A stretch of 64,000 nt of DNA from Pelomonas sp. V22 (GTDB lineage Bacteria > Pseudomonadota > Gammaproteobacteria > Burkholderiales > Burkholderiaceae_C). Positions within the stretch are counted from its first letter, which is position 1. The number at the start of each line of letters is the position of its first letter. Made by a program: the position numbers and the translations under genes. The notes under the pieces were generated by a model. That model saw only the letters and a program-made list of their open reading frames with translations, searched no databases and was not told the DNA's origin. The DNA lies in assembly GCF_030014915.1 (NCBI RefSeq), contig NZ_JAGIXS010000006.1, positions 248,001 to 312,000 on the forward strand, written 5' to 3'. Below are positions 50,729 through 62,590 of the stretch, in pieces.

Positions 50729-51270
50729 GCGAGGTTCGGATCGTCGGTGGCTTGTGGAAGCGTTCCAAGCTGCCCGTGGCCGACAAGCCCGGCCTGCGCC
50801 CCACGCCGGACCGCGTCCGTGAAACCCTCTTCAACTGGCTGGGCCAGGACCTGGACGGCTGGCGCGTGCTCGATGCCTTTGCCGGCAGCGGCGCGCTCGG
50901 CTTCGAGGCGGCCTCGCGCGGTGCCAGCGAGGTGCTGCTCTTGGAGCGTGATCGCGACCTGGCGCGCAGCCTGCAGACCAGCAAGACCAGGCTGAAGGCC
51001 GAGAACCTGCGCGTGGAACAGGCCGATGCCATTGCCTGGATGTCGCGCTCCGCGCCCGGCCGCTTTGAACTCGTGATGCTGGACCCGCCCTTTGACGGCG
51101 GCTTGTTCGAGCCTGCGATCAAAGCGGCCGCGCCCTTGCTGGTGGCTGGCGGCTATCTCTATGTCGAATCGCCGGAGCCCATCGAACCGGCAGCCGATCT
51201 GCCGCTAGAAGCCCATCGAAATGGGCGCGCCGGCAGTGTCCATTACGCGCTTTTCCGCCGCAACGGATAA
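50725..51270 (+). CDS. rsmD: 16S rRNA (guanine(966)-N2)-methyltransferase
   Basis: A 181-residue SAM-dependent methyltransferase of the RsmD family. [12 protein letters not shown] and [15 protein letters not shown] are typical N-terminal blocks, [18 protein letters not shown] binds SAM, and LDPPF is the catalytic motif. It starts at GTG 50725 overlapping hisF and is followed after 9 bp by coaD, a widely conserved pairing. Confidence 0.94.
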   Translation: MSEVRIVGGLWKRSKLPVADKPGLRPTPDRVRETLFNWLGQDLDGWRVLDAFAGSGALGFEAASRGASEVLLLERDRDLARSLQTSKTRLKAENLRVEQADAIAWMSRSAPGRFELVMLDPPFDGGLFEPAIKAAAPLLVAGGYLYVESPEPIEPAADLPLEAHRNGRAGSVHYALFRRNG

Positions 51271-51279
51271 TCCCGGCCC

Positions 51280-52042
<763 letters not shown>

Positions 52043-52060
52043 GCCTCAACAGGCTCGCGA

Positions 52061-53623
52061 TCAGGTTCCGGCCTCGCGGTCCGGGAAACGCTCGTAGATG
52101 CCCATCACCGCGTCCATGCGCTCGAACAGCAGGCGCACGAGGTTGGGATCGAACTGCAGGCCCGACTGGTCGCGCACATAGGTCAGCGCTGCCTCGAACT
52201 GCCAGGCATCCTTGTAGCAACGCCGGCTCACCAGCGCGTCCAGCACATCGGCCAAGGCCACGATGCGGCCGGCGATGTGGATCTGCTCGCCGGCCAGCGC
52301 GCGCGGGTAGCCGCCGCCGTCCCAGCGCTCATGGTGCTCGTGCGCAATGATGGCGCCCAGCTGCAGGATGCGCTTGTCCGACTTGTTGAGCAGCTCGTAG
52401 CCGATGCGGGCATGGGTCTTCATGACCTCCCACTCCTCTGCATCAAGCTTGCCGGGTTTGTTCAGCACCCGGTCCGGGATGCCAATCTTGCCCACGTCGT
52501 GCAGCGGGGCCGCCTGGCGCAGGAACTCCACGTCGTTGCTGCGCAGGCCGGCGGCCTCGGCCAGCAGGGCGGACAGTTCGCCGACGCGGCGCACATGGGC
52601 GCCGGTTTCCTTGCTGCGCTTCTCGACCGCCTCGCCAATGATGTAGACGGTGGAGCGCTGCGTCTCCTGGATCTCCTCGCGCAGCAAGAGGCTCTCGTAG
52701 GTGATGGCCACGTTGGCGCAGAAGATCTCCAGCAGCTCGCGCGCATTGGCGTCTACCGGTTCGGAGAACACCATGTAGAGCAGGCTCTCGTTGCCCGAGC
52801 TTGAGCGGTAGTAGCCGACGCAGCGGTGCGGCTCGAAGAAGCTCTGCTGCTCTTTCAGGGCCCGCTCCAGTGCCTCGCGCACATCCTCGGGCAGGGTGTT
52901 GAGCTCCTCGTCGACCAGGAGGCGCGAGTACTCGGCCGTGGCGGCCAGCACCTTGAGGTGGCCTTCCATGTGCGAGGCCGCATAGGCCGAGACGCGGCTG
53001 GCGCACAGGCCCTGCGCCTCGTAGCCGAGCAGGTGGGCCACCTGCTCCAGCACGGCCGAGGCGAAGCGGCGCAGGTTGTGGGAGTCGTAGACCTTGGTGA
53101 TCGCGTCTATCGAGCGGCGCAGCGCCAGGCGCGACTGCTCGATGATCATGATGTCGCGGTAGCTGCGCAGCGCGGTGTAGAAGACCGTGATCAGCTTGCG
53201 CTTGGTGAGCTCGGTCTTTTCCTTGTAGTCGTTGATGTCATAGCTCTTGATGACATGCTCTTCCGGCGCCTGGCCCGGCTGGCCGGTGCGCAGCACGATG
53301 CGCACATGGTGGTTGTCCAGCTCGCCACGGATGTAGCGGGCGAGGTCGAGGCCGGCATGCTCGGTCTCCATCACCACGTCGAGCAGGATCAGGGCGATGT
53401 CGTTGCGCGTGCCCAGCAGCTCGCGTGCTTCGGCGGCGCTGTAGGCATCGAGGAACTGCAGGCGGCGGCCGGAGAACTCGAAGTCCGACATCACCAGCTG
53501 GGTGACCTGGTGCACGGCCGGATCGTCGTCGACGATCATGACGACCCAGGGGTCCAGCACTTTCACGGAAGCATTGCCAGCAGCTGCCTCAGGGGCTTCG
53601 TCGGCAAACACCATATCGGTCAT
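52061..53623 (-). CDS. HD-GYP response regulator (c-di-GMP phosphodiesterase)
   Basis: About 520 residues. The N-terminal receiver has MIVDDDPAVHQ and a phospho-Asp in LILLDVVME. A central DUF3369-type region follows (to about 330), then the HD-GYP domain with HDVGKIGIPD (about 370) and HHERWDGGGYP (about 428). It should hydrolyse c-di-GMP under phosphorylation control. The ATG at 53623 (MTDMVFADE) is chosen over one at 53635. It is convergent with the ferredoxin gene and complements the two diguanylate cyclases at the left end. No kinase is adjacent. Confidence 0.92.
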   Translation of the reverse strand: MTDMVFADEAPEAAAGNASVKVLDPWVVMIVDDDPAVHQVTQLVMSDFEFSGRRLQFLDAYSAAEARELLGTRNDIALILLDVVMETEHAGLDLARYIRGELDNHHVRIVLRTGQPGQAPEEHVIKSYDINDYKEKTELTKRKLITVFYTALRSYRDIMIIEQSRLALRRSIDAITKVYDSHNLRRFASAVLEQVAHLLGYEAQGLCASRVSAYAASHMEGHLKVLAATAEYSRLLVDEELNTLPEDVREALERALKEQQSFFEPHRCVGYYRSSSGNESLLYMVFSEPVDANARELLEIFCANVAITYESLLLREEIQETQRSTVYIIGEAVEKRSKETGAHVRRVGELSALLAEAAGLRSNDVEFLRQAAPLHDVGKIGIPDRVLNKPGKLDAEEWEVMKTHARIGYELLNKSDKRILQLGAIIAHEHHERWDGGGYPRALAGEQIHIAGRIVALADVLDALVSRRCYKDAWQFEAALTYVRDQSGLQFDPNLVRLLFERMDAVMGIYERFPDREAGT

Positions 53624-53690
53624 CGTGACTCCCATCGTGGTGCGGTGATTATTACCACAGCAGCGGCGGGCCGGATGAAAGTGCCCAGCG

Positions 53691-55145
53691 CTATTTCAGC
53701 AACTGCAACAGGCTGCCGGGCTCGAAATGACGCTCCACATAGCCGGCCAGGCCCTCGAACACGGCATCGAGATCGCCTACCGCCTGGCCGAACAGGGCCT
53801 GCATCACCGCACGCTGCTCGAACAGCCCATGGGCATAGCAGCCCAGCACCGAGCCCTGCTGCCAGCCTATCGTCTCGCCCTCGGCGGTCTGCAGTGCAGG
53901 CAAGGCAGCGGCCAGGTCGGGATGCTGGCAGGTGCGGCCTTGACGAATCTCATAGCCCTGGGCAGACAGGCCGGAGAGCGCCTGCCAGGGTGCGCTCAGC
54001 GCGGGCGCGAAGCGCAGCTCGGCCGGGCGCAGCAGTTTGTCGCGCTCGTACTGCGTGACCAGGGGCAGGAGGCCGAGGCCCGGCGCATTGCCATCCAGGC
54101 CATGCGGGTCCAGCAGGGCCTCGCCCAGCATCTGCAAGCCGCCGCAGATGCCCAGCACGGGCTTGCCAGTGGCGGCGTGCTGATTGATCACCGCATCGAG
54201 CTTTTGTCCGCGCAACCAGGCCAGGTCGGCGGCCACCGACTTGGAGCCGGGCAGGATGATCCAGTCGGCCGCCTGCAGCTGTCGGGGCTCGCGGGCCCAG
54301 ACGAGGCGCACGCCCGGTGCGTTGCGCAGCGGCTGGAATTCGTCGAGGTTGGAGATGCGGGGATAGGCGACGACAGCGATCGTCAGGCCTTCGCCCGCAG
54401 CGGCATCGTCAAAGACGCCGTCTTCCTCGGGCAGGCCATGGCCTCGCCACATCGGCAGCACGGCCAGCGTTGGCACGCCGGTCAGCGCCTGCAATTGCTC
54501 GGGCCCCGGCGCCAGCAGGGCGGCATCGCCACGGAAGCGGTTCAGCACGAAGCCACGCAGCAGCGCTCGCTCGTTCGCCGGCATCAACTGGTGCGTGCCA
54601 TAGAGATGGGCGAAGGCGCCGCCGCGGTCGATGTCGGCCACCAAGAGGCAGGCGGCATTCACCTCGAGGGCGGTGCGCATGTTGACGAAGTCTGAGGCAT
54701 GCAGATTGATCTCGGCCGGCGAGCCGGCGCCTTCGATCACGACCACATCGTTCTCTGCCATCAGCTCGTGCAATGCCGGCCGCGCGGCGCGCCACAGCTG
54801 TTCGCTGCGCTCGCGCCAGGGCATGCGGCTCAAGGCGTCGTCCACTTCGCCCAGCAGTACCACCTGCGAGGCGGTCTCGGCTTCCGGCTTCAAGAGCACC
54901 GGGTTGTGCCGGACCTCGGGCATGCAGCGCGCCGCCAGCGCCTGGAAATACTGGGCGCTGCCGATCTCGCCGGCCCGGCCCTCGCGGCCTTGCACGACGC
55001 GGGCGTTGTTGCTCATGTTCTGCGCCTTGAATGGCGCGACCTTGAGTCCCTGGTTCGCGTAGAAGCGGCACAGCGCCGTGGCCAGCCAGCTTTTGCCGGC
55101 GCCACTGGTCGTGCCCAGCACCATCACCGCTTTTGCGCGGCTCAT
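53691..55145 (-). CDS. cobQ: Cobyric acid synthase
   Basis: A 484-residue amidotransferase amidating positions b, d, e and g of adenosylcobyrinic acid a,c-diamide. GTTSGAGKSW is the ATP-binding loop, FKAQNMSNNARVV a family block, GICGGLQMLG holds the glutaminase Cys and CYAHGLFE the His. The ATG at 55145 overlaps the cobB stop by 4 bp. A long upstream extension of the frame lies inside cobB and is not coding. It is the last gene of the cobalamin operon. Confidence 0.95.
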   Translation of the reverse strand: MSRAKAVMVLGTTSGAGKSWLATALCRFYANQGLKVAPFKAQNMSNNARVVQGREGRAGEIGSAQYFQALAARCMPEVRHNPVLLKPEAETASQVVLLGEVDDALSRMPWRERSEQLWRAARPALHELMAENDVVVIEGAGSPAEINLHASDFVNMRTALEVNAACLLVADIDRGGAFAHLYGTHQLMPANERALLRGFVLNRFRGDAALLAPGPEQLQALTGVPTLAVLPMWRGHGLPEEDGVFDDAAAGEGLTIAVVAYPRISNLDEFQPLRNAPGVRLVWAREPRQLQAADWIILPGSKSVAADLAWLRGQKLDAVINQHAATGKPVLGICGGLQMLGEALLDPHGLDGNAPGLGLLPLVTQYERDKLLRPAELRFAPALSAPWQALSGLSAQGYEIRQGRTCQHPDLAAALPALQTAEGETIGWQQGSVLGCYAHGLFEQRAVMQALFGQAVGDLDAVFEGLAGYVERHFEPGSLLQLLK

Positions 55146-56447
55146 GGCGCCGCTCCTGCTAAGAAAGCGGCCACCGCAGCCGGGTTGGACGGGAAGTAGT
55201 GGTGCAGATAACTCGCCCGCAGGCTGCCGCGCTGGTAGAGCGCCTCGGTCGTGGGGCCGCCGTTGGGATTGCTGGCCCGGGCCAGCGGTGGTTCGGCCGT
55301 GGTGAGCGAGGAGAAATGGAAGCTGTGGCCGCGCAGCTCGCCTTCCGGCCAGGCGATGGCCTGCAGGCCCAGCGCGGCGAAGCGTGCCTGCAGGGTCACG
55401 GTGCCGGGCAGCAGGCCGGCCATGGCATGGCGGTGGCCTTCGAGGGTGATCAGTTCGTCCACGAGCGCCATCATGCCGCCGCATTCGGCCAGCAGCGGTT
55501 TGCCCGCTTCCACATGGGCACGCAGACTGGCGAAGAAACCGGGGGCCTGGCCCAAGGCCTCGACATGCAACTCGGGATAGCCTCCCGGCAGCCACACCGC
55601 GTCGCAATCAGGCAAGACCTGACCCTGCAGTGGCGAGAAGCAGCGCAGCTCGGCACCGAGGGCGCGCAGGCAGTCCAGATTGGCCGGGTAGATGAAGCCG
55701 AAGGCGGCATCGCGGGCAATGGCGATACGGTGGCCGCGCAGCAACAGCGGCGATTCAGTCGGTGGCTTGGCCGTGAAGCTCACCGTATCGAAGACGAAGC
55801 CTGGCTGCATCGCGGCGCCCCAGGCGTCCGCCCAGGCATCCAGCTGTGCATCGAGTGCCGGCAGCTCGGCGGCCTGTACCAGGCCCAGGTGGCGCTCTGG
55901 CAGGGCCAGGTCTGGCATGCGGGGCAGGGCGGCCACCAGGGGCAGATCGGCGGGCAGGCCCTCGGCCAGCATGCGGCCATGGGCGGCGCCGCCCACGCGG
56001 TTGGCCACCACGCCGCACAGGCGGACATCGCTGCGGAAGTTGCGCAGCCCGAGGGCGATGGCGGCAAAGGTCTGGGCCATGGCACTGCCGTCGATCACGG
56101 CCAACACCGGCAGCCCGAACGCGACCGCCAGGTCGGCGCTGGACGGTGCGCCGTCGAACAGGCCCATCACGCCTTCAACCAGGATCAGGTCGGCCTCGGC
56201 CGCCGCCTCGGCCAGCAAGGCACGGCAGTGCTCCAGGCCGCCCATGAACAGGTCCAGCTGATAGACCGGCGCGCCGCTGGCCCGCTCGAGGATCATCGGA
56301 TCCAGAAAGTCCGGCCCGGTCTTGAACACGCGCACCTTGCGGCCCTGCCTCGCATGCCAGCGTGCCATGGCGGCGGTGACGCTGGTCTTGCCGGCGCCGG
56401 AATGCGTGCCACTGATCAAGGCGGCAGGGACGTGCCGGGCTTGTGAT

Positions 56448-56455
<8 letters not shown>
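55142..56455 (-). CDS. cobB: Cobyrinate/hydrogenobyrinate a,c-diamide synthase
   Basis: A 437-residue CobB/CbiA-type amidotransferase. GTHSGAGKTSV is the P-loop, GVMGLFDG a family block, LPGGYPELH and AECGGMMAL belong to the glutaminase half with its Cys, and GHSFHFS carries the His. It starts at 56455 and overlaps the ATPase gene by 8 bp and cobQ by 4 bp. Its coupling to uptake genes suggests that imported corrinoids or precursors are remodelled. Confidence 0.94.
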
Positions 56456-57250
<795 letters not shown>

Positions 57251-57254
<4 letters not shown>

Positions 57255-58243
57255 GCCCGCGCCCCGGCAAAGTTCTTGCGCCGCATCAGCCGCAGCAGAT
57301 AGGCGCCGCCCAAGAGCGAAGTGACGATGCCCACCGGCAGCTCCTGCGGCGCCACGAGCCAGCGCGCGATGATGTCGGCCGACAGCAGCAGCGCACCGGC
57401 GGTGCAGGCTGAGAGGCCCAGCAGCCAGCCATGGCTGCAATGCAGTCGGCTGCGCACCAGATGCGGCGCGACCAGGCCGACGAAGGCGATCAGCCCCGCC
57501 TGCGCCACCGCCGCGCCGGTGCACAGCGTGAGCGTGGCGATCAGGATCAGCCGGATCAGGGAGAGGCGCACGCCGAGGCTTTGCGCCGTGTCGGCGCCCA
57601 AAGTCAGCGCGTCCAGCGCGCGTGCGGCGCCGAGCCCGACCAGCAGCGCCACCAGCAGCACCGGCGCCATCACGCCCACGCTTTGCCAGCTCAGGAAACC
57701 GGTACTGCCCAGCATGAAGGCCTGCATGGAGCGCAGCACGTCGGCCGCCGTCAGCGTCAGCATCGAGGTGATGGCACCCAGCACGACGCCGACGATGACG
57801 CCCGCCAGCAGCAAACGCATCGTCTGCTCCAGGCCCTTGGCAAGCACCATCGTCAGGCTCACAGCCAGCACGGCGCCACCGAAGGCTGCGCTGGTCATGC
57901 CGATCTTGTGGCCCCAGGCGGCCGCCGTCGGCGACCAGCCCAACGCCACCAGCAGCAGGGCCACGCCCAGCGAGGCGCCACTGGAGGCACCGAGCAGATA
58001 GGGGTCGGCCAGCGGGTTGCGGAACAGGCCCTGGGCCACCGCACCGGCCAGGCCCAGTAGGGCGCCGGTCAGCCAGGCGCCTACCGAGCGCGGCAGGCGG
58101 ATCTCCCAAAGGATCTGGCGGCCCACGGCATCGTCGGCCGCCGGCAGGGCGAGGCCCTGGCTGCCCACGGCCATGCCTAGCACCAGCAGGGCAGCGCCAA
58201 GCAGCAGCAGCGTGGTGAGCAGGAGCAGGGCCTTGCGGTTCAT
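57251..58243 (-). CDS. btuC: Cobalamin ABC transporter permease
   Basis: A 330-residue FecCD-family permease with about ten membrane segments. IRLPRSVGAWLTGALLGLAG, cited by its start IRLPRS, and GLFRNPLADPYLLGASSGA are the conserved regions contacting the binding protein and ATPase; LVGLVAPHLVR-like FVGLVAPHLVR is also present. It overlaps btuD by 4 bp and follows btuF by 10 bp. Confidence 0.92.
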
Positions 58244-58253
58244 CGATGCCTTC

Positions 58254-59144
58254 TTACTTCTTCGCCGCCGCCAGTTCCTGCAGGCAGCGCAGCACGGCTT
58301 GCGCGCCTTCGCCCATACGGGGGCCAGGTCTTGCCATCAGGTCACCCTCGGCCGATGTGAAGCGGCAGACGTGCTGCTCGCGCAGGGCGGCGATGCGCTC
58401 CCAGCCGGGTCGGTCGGTCAGCTTCTGCGCATTGCGCTGCGACACGAGGATCAGCTGCGGGTCCGCCCGCACGACGAACTCCGGATTGAGCTTGGGGAAG
58501 GGCCCGAGCGCGGCCGGCACGATGTTGCGCAGGCCGAGGCGGGCCAGGATCTCGCCGCTGAACGAGATCTCGCCGGCGGCATAGGGCGCGCTGTCGACCT
58601 CGTAGTAGACGCGCAGGCCCTTCATAGACTCGGGCACCTGCGCAGCGGCGGCAGCCAGCTGGCGTTCGATGTTCTCTTTGATCTGCGGGCCGGACTTGCT
58701 TTCCAGCAGGCGCGAGAGCGTGTCGATGTGGCGGCGCACATCGGCCAGGTTCAAGGTGTCCAGCACCAGCGTCTTGACGCCCAGCGCGCCGAGGCGGTCG
58801 TGCAGGCGCGAGGCGGGGCTCAGTATCACCACATCGGGCCGCAGGGCCACGATGGCTTCGACCGAGGCATCGTCCATGGCACCGAGCTTGGGCAGCTTGG
58901 CGATGCTGGCCGGGAAATTCGCATAGCGGTCCACGCCGACGAGACGCTCGCAGGCGTCCAGCGCGCAGACCAGCTCGGTCAACGAGGGCAGCAGGGAGAC
59001 GATGCGCCGGGGCGATTCGTTCCACTGCTGCTTGCGACCGAGGTCGTCTGTGAGGCTGATGTCGGCGGCCCGCGCGGGGCCACCGGTCAGAAGCAGCCCG
59101 CTCAGCAGGGCCAGAAGAAGGTGAATCTTGCTGCAATGCTTCAC
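58254..59144 (-). CDS. btuF: Cobalamin periplasmic binding protein
   Basis: A 296-residue class III substrate-binding protein with a signal peptide (LLLALLSGLLLTGGPARAA). PRRIVSLLPSLTELVCAL, VGVDRYANFP and ALRPDVVI are typical of BtuF-like proteins, with the long linking helix in the middle. It lies 24 bp after btuB in the riboswitch-led operon. It hands B12 to BtuCD. Confidence 0.9.
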   Translation of the reverse strand: MKHCSKIHLLLALLSGLLLTGGPARAADISLTDDLGRKQQWNESPRRIVSLLPSLTELVCALDACERLVGVDRYANFPASIAKLPKLGAMDDASVEAIVALRPDVVILSPASRLHDRLGALGVKTLVLDTLNLADVRRHIDTLSRLLESKSGPQIKENIERQLAAAAAQVPESMKGLRVYYEVDSAPYAAGEISFSGEILARLGLRNIVPAALGPFPKLNPEFVVRADPQLILVSQRNAQKLTDRPGWERIAALREQHVCRFTSAEGDLMARPGPRMGEGAQAVLRCLQELAAAKK

Positions 59145-59168
59145 GGGCTGCGTCCTCTTCTTCAGTGC

Positions 59169-61067
59169 TTAGAGCGAAGGGCTCCAGCGCAGGCCCACGA
59201 AGGCCTGGCGCGGACCGGTGGCATAGCCATTGGCGAACTGGTACTGGCGGTCGAAGGCATTGTCCAGCTTCAGCTGCAGGCGCAGCTCCTTGGTGATGCT
59301 GTACTGCGCATCCAGCGTCAGCAGGCCGTAGCCGCCCAGGCGCACTGTGTTGGCCGCGTTGTCGTAGCGCTGGCCGCTTGCGAGCACCTGCGCGCCCAGC
59401 TCCCAGCCGGCGAGCGTGTAGTCGGCACGCAGCTTCAGCTGCTCATGGGTGCGGCGGGCCAGCAGCTTGCCGTAGGTGCTGCTGTTCTCGCTGACGTCCT
59501 TCGGCGCTTGCAGGTCCAGCGAGCCCGACAGGCGCAGGCCGGCAAATGTGCTGGCGGCCGTCAGGCTGATGCCTTGCAGGCGGGCCAGGCTGACGTTGTC
59601 GTAGCAACCGAACTGGTTCGGGCACTTCTTGGGATCGGCCGCGCCGAAGATGATCAGGTCGCGGATCTGGTTGCGGTAGGCGGTGATGCCGAAGCTGGTG
59701 CCGGCGTCTTCGTACTGCAGCGAGAACTCTCGGTTCAGGCCATGCTCGGCCTGCAGCAGCTGGTTGCCGTAGGGGCTGAAGCGCTGGTAGAGCGTGGGTG
59801 CGCGGAAGGCCGTGCCGATCGAACCCTGGACGCGCCATTGCGGCGTCAGCTTGTAGCCAGCGGCCAGGCTCTCGGTGGTGCTGCCACCGAACTCGCTGTC
59901 CTGGTCATGGCGCAGATGCGCCTGCACCGACAGCGGGCCCGAGCCCCACACGTAGCCCGCGCCAAAGGCGTTCTGGTGACGGTCGGCGCTGCCCGGTGTG
60001 GGGCTTTGCGGCAGGCTGGTGTTGAGCAGCTTGTCTTCGCGGCGTTCCAGCAGCGTGTTCAGCTGGCCTTCGCCCAGGCGCAGGCTGGCGTTGAAGGCAT
60101 AGGCGCGGATGCGGGTTTCGGTCAGGTAGACACTGGGGCTGGTCTCGTAGCGGTCCATCGATTCGCCGACCGAGAACTCGCTGTTCAGGTCCTTGCTCCA
60201 CTGGGCCGACCAGGCGGCGCGCAGGGCGCGCATGTCATTGCGCGTGCGGTCGTCGGTCTTGGGCTTTGCGGTCGCGTCGTACTGCGCGTCCATCTTGTTC
60301 TTGAGGCCCAGCAGCTCGATGCGGTGCTGCTTGTTCAGCTGCAGGCCGAGGCGGGCGCTGCCGCTGGTGGTCTTGTAGCCGTCGTCGTCGGGCGTGTAGG
60401 TTGCATCCGTCGTGGGGCGCGAGTTGAAGCCATCGCTGCGTTCGCTGGACAGCGAGATTGCATAGTCCAGCATGCCGGTGGCGCCGAAGACGCTGCCGTC
60501 GACCTTCTTCAGGCCCATGTTGCCGGCACCAACGCCCAGTTCGACCTGCGGCTTGCCGTCGCCCTTGCGGGTGAAGACCTGCACCACGCCGCCGACGGCG
60601 TCGGAGCCATAGACCGCCGCGCCGGGGCCGCGGATGATTTCAACGCGCTCGATCTGGGCCAGTGGGATGGCGTTCCAGCTGGCACCGCTGCTGGCTTGCG
60701 AGTCGAAGCGCACGCCGTCGATCAGCACGGTCGTGTGGCGCGTCTCGGCGCCGCGCAGGAACATCGAGGTCTGCGCGCCGGGGCCGCCGGTGCGGACCAT
60801 CTCGAAGCAGGCCTGGCCGCGCAGCAGGTCAGCCAGCGTGCCGAGGGCCTGACGCTCGATGTCGGCGCGGGTCAGCACGGTCACGTCGGCCAGCACATCG
60901 GCAAGGCGCTGCGGACTGCGGGTGGCGGTGACGACCACCGAATCCAGCTTGTTGGCGCTGCTTTGAGCGGCGGCGGGCAGGCTGGCGATGAGGGCGAGCG
61001 CAAGGGGAGTGGCGCGCGTGCACGCGGCCAGCAGACGACGCTCTTGGCGTCGGGTCGTGGAAGTCAT
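59169..61067 (-). CDS. btuB: TonB-dependent vitamin B12 outer-membrane receptor
   Basis: A 632-residue receptor: signal peptide (about 1-35), TonB box region LDSVVVTATR, plug domain with VLIDGVRFDS and VEIIRGPGAAVYGSDAVGGVV, then a 22-strand-type barrel ending in an aromatic-poor FVGLRWSPSL. The ATG at 61067 is used. About 90 bases of leader separate it from the cobalamin riboswitch, which should shut it off when B12 is plentiful. It is the first gene of the six-gene operon. Confidence 0.94.
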   Translation of the reverse strand: MTSTTRRQERRLLAACTRATPLALALIASLPAAAQSSANKLDSVVVTATRSPQRLADVLADVTVLTRADIERQALGTLADLLRGQACFEMVRTGGPGAQTSMFLRGAETRHTTVLIDGVRFDSQASSGASWNAIPLAQIERVEIIRGPGAAVYGSDAVGGVVQVFTRKGDGKPQVELGVGAGNMGLKKVDGSVFGATGMLDYAISLSSERSDGFNSRPTTDATYTPDDDGYKTTSGSARLGLQLNKQHRIELLGLKNKMDAQYDATAKPKTDDRTRNDMRALRAAWSAQWSKDLNSEFSVGESMDRYETSPSVYLTETRIRAYAFNASLRLGEGQLNTLLERREDKLLNTSLPQSPTPGSADRHQNAFGAGYVWGSGPLSVQAHLRHDQDSEFGGSTTESLAAGYKLTPQWRVQGSIGTAFRAPTLYQRFSPYGNQLLQAEHGLNREFSLQYEDAGTSFGITAYRNQIRDLIIFGAADPKKCPNQFGCYDNVSLARLQGISLTAASTFAGLRLSGSLDLQAPKDVSENSSTYGKLLARRTHEQLKLRADYTLAGWELGAQVLASGQRYDNAANTVRLGGYGLLTLDAQYSITKELRLQLKLDNAFDRQYQFANGYATGPRQAFVGLRWSPSL

Positions 61068-61159
61068 GAGAAAGGGATCCGAATTACAACCAGTGGCCAG
61101 CTTCCCCGCAGGCCCCTGTGAATCGGTGCTGTGCCGCTTTTGGGCGAGCGCGCACCACC

Positions 61160-61370
61160 TGTTGGCCGGTATCCGGGCTGGTGGCACGCATTCCTGAATC
61201 CTTCCCAGCGCGGCTGCGCCAGTGGATGTGTCGTTCAGAAACTGGAAGCCGGGCGGCTTCGTCCACTTACCGTTGCGGGGACAGCTCAGGTTGACCTTGC
61301 TCCGCTGGAGCTTGACCTTCTGATTCCCGTTTAACTGCCCTGGCTTGAATGCCAAAGGCGAGCACCAACG
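61160..61370 (-). promoter_or_regulatory. Cobalamin riboswitch
   Basis: On the minus strand, conserved aptamer blocks occur in the right order: GGTGC near 61365, GTTAAACGGGAA, GAGCTGTCCCCGCAACGGTA, TCCACTGG, CTGGGAAGG, and the B12-box-like AGCCCGGATACCGGCC at about 61164-61179. These match the class I cobalamin aptamer. It precedes btuB. The 61068-61379 stretch has no gene and is explained by this element and its expression platform; no obvious terminator is seen, so translational control is possible. Confidence 0.92.
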
Positions 61371-61379
61371 GGCTGGATT

Positions 61380-61844
61380 CTAGCGGGGTGCCGAGGCCGC
61401 GCCCTGCGCGGGCGCGGCTTTGTTGCGCTGGGGCAAGACCTTGGGTGTCTTGAGTGGCTTCTTGGTCGGCTGCTTGGCATGCGGCCCCGACGCTGGCTCG
61501 GTGGCGGGCGAGGCCAGGCCATCGATGTGGCCAGCTCCCATTTGCTGCTTGCGCTGCAAGGCCTCGGCCTGCAGGCGCTCGCGTTCCATTTTGTCGGCCT
61601 GGCGCTCAATGGCCTTGGCCTGCTCGCGCGCGGCCTGTTGTTGGGCGCTGGCGGGTTGATCGAAGCGTATGGCCTGGGCGGGTGCCGAAGCCTTGTCGGC
61701 ACAGGGGCTGTCCTGCAGCTGGCGACCATCGGGGCCGCAGCGATAGACCGGCACCTCGCGCGGACGGGTCTGCGCCGGGGCGCTGCCGCTGAGGACTGCG
61801 AGAAGCAGGGGGTACAGCAGAGCAACAACCGGCGGCTTGTTCAT
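61380..61844 (-). CDS. Small exported protein with DUF4124-like N-terminus
   Basis: A 154-residue protein with a signal peptide ([17 protein letters not shown]), then [16 protein letters not shown], a Cys-containing motif like that of DUF4124 proteins. A Gln/Arg/Glu-rich helical stretch and a Lys/Pro/Ala-rich tail follow. The start overlaps the pth stop by 4 bp, and the stop lies ten bases before the riboswitch. Function unknown; periplasmic location inferred. Confidence 0.72.
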   Translation of the reverse strand: MNKPPVVALLYPLLLAVLSGSAPAQTRPREVPVYRCGPDGRQLQDSPCADKASAPAQAIRFDQPASAQQQAAREQAKAIERQADKMERERLQAEALQRKQQMGAGHIDGLASPATEPASGPHAKQPTKKPLKTPKVLPQRNKAAPAQGAASAPR

Positions 61845-62506
61845 GGCGTGGTCTCTGGCGTGGAAGGAGAGGGCGAAGAGGGCGGCGTCGCGTCTGCCTT
61901 TGGCGGCTTGGGCGGCTTTGGGCGAGGTGGCTTGGCGTGGATCTTGGTCAAGGCCTTGGCCATGTCGCCGGCCAGCATCAGCGGCAGGGCTTCGTAGGAC
62001 TTGGCGATGCAGTCTTCCACCGCCTGGCGCTCGGCCAGCGGCGGCTTGCGCAGCACGAAGTTGGCCACCTCGGCCTTATGGCCCGGATGGCCAATGCCGA
62101 GGCGCAGGCGCCAGAAATTGCCGCTGCCGAGCTGGGCCTGCATGTCCTTCAAGCCGTTGTGGCCGCCGGTGCCGCCGCCTTGCTTGAACTTCATTTCACC
62201 GGGCGGCAGGTCGAGCTCGTCGTGGATGGCGAGGATCTCTTCGGGTGCGATCTTGAAGAAGCGCGCCAGCGCCGCAACCGACTTGCCCGACACATTCATG
62301 TAGGTCATCGGTTCCAGCAGCCAGATCGGGCCCGGCGCGCTGGGCGCGTTGTTCACGCGGGCAACGAGGCCGTGATAGTTGCGGTCCAACTGCAGCGAGG
62401 TGCCGAGGCCACGCGCCAGTCCATCAATCCACCAGAAGCCGGCGTTGTGGCGGGTGTCTTCGTATTCGGAGCCCGGGTTCCCGAGGCCTACAAGCAAGCG
62501 AATCAT
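61841..62506 (-). CDS. pth: Peptidyl-tRNA hydrolase
   Basis: A 221-residue enzyme that recycles peptidyl-tRNA. [20 protein letters not shown] carries the catalytic Asn and His, cited by its parts GLGNPG and [30 protein letters not shown] is the second conserved region, here GGTGGHNGL. After about residue 190 there is an unusual Pro/Lys/Ser/Thr-rich tail ([12 protein letters not shown]) beyond the usual length. It lies downstream of rplY, a common arrangement. Confidence 0.95.
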   Translation of the reverse strand: MIRLLVGLGNPGSEYEDTRHNAGFWWIDGLARGLGTSLQLDRNYHGLVARVNNAPSAPGPIWLLEPMTYMNVSGKSVAALARFFKIAPEEILAIHDELDLPPGEMKFKQGGGTGGHNGLKDMQAQLGSGNFWRLRLGIGHPGHKAEVANFVLRKPPLAERQAVEDCIAKSYEALPLMLAGDMAKALTKIHAKPPRPKPPKPPKADATPPSSPSPSTPETTP

Positions 62507-62538
62507 GGGCAGGGATTATCGTGGTGGCAGGAACGAAA

Positions 62539-62561
62539 AAGGCCCTGCATTGCAGGGCCTT
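62539..62561 (-). terminator. Rho-independent terminator after rplY
   Basis: An 11-bp perfect inverted repeat (AAGGCCCTGCA and TGCAGGGCCTT) with, on the minus strand, a following TTTTTC. It lies between the rplY stop and the pth start and probably ends or attenuates the prs-rplY transcript. Confidence 0.85.
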
Positions 62562-62590
62562 CCTCAGGAGAGCTGAAGCTCGGGCAGGAA

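Noticed and set aside
55146-55607. N-terminal extension of cobQ by about 150 residues
   Set aside because: It lies inside cobB, which overlaps the cobQ ATG by 4 bp in the normal way; the extension is basic low-complexity sequence.
58017-61121. About 1030-codon plus-strand open frame opposite btuC, btuF and btuB
   Set aside because: Antisense to three recognisable genes of the riboswitch-led operon; no family motif in its translation.
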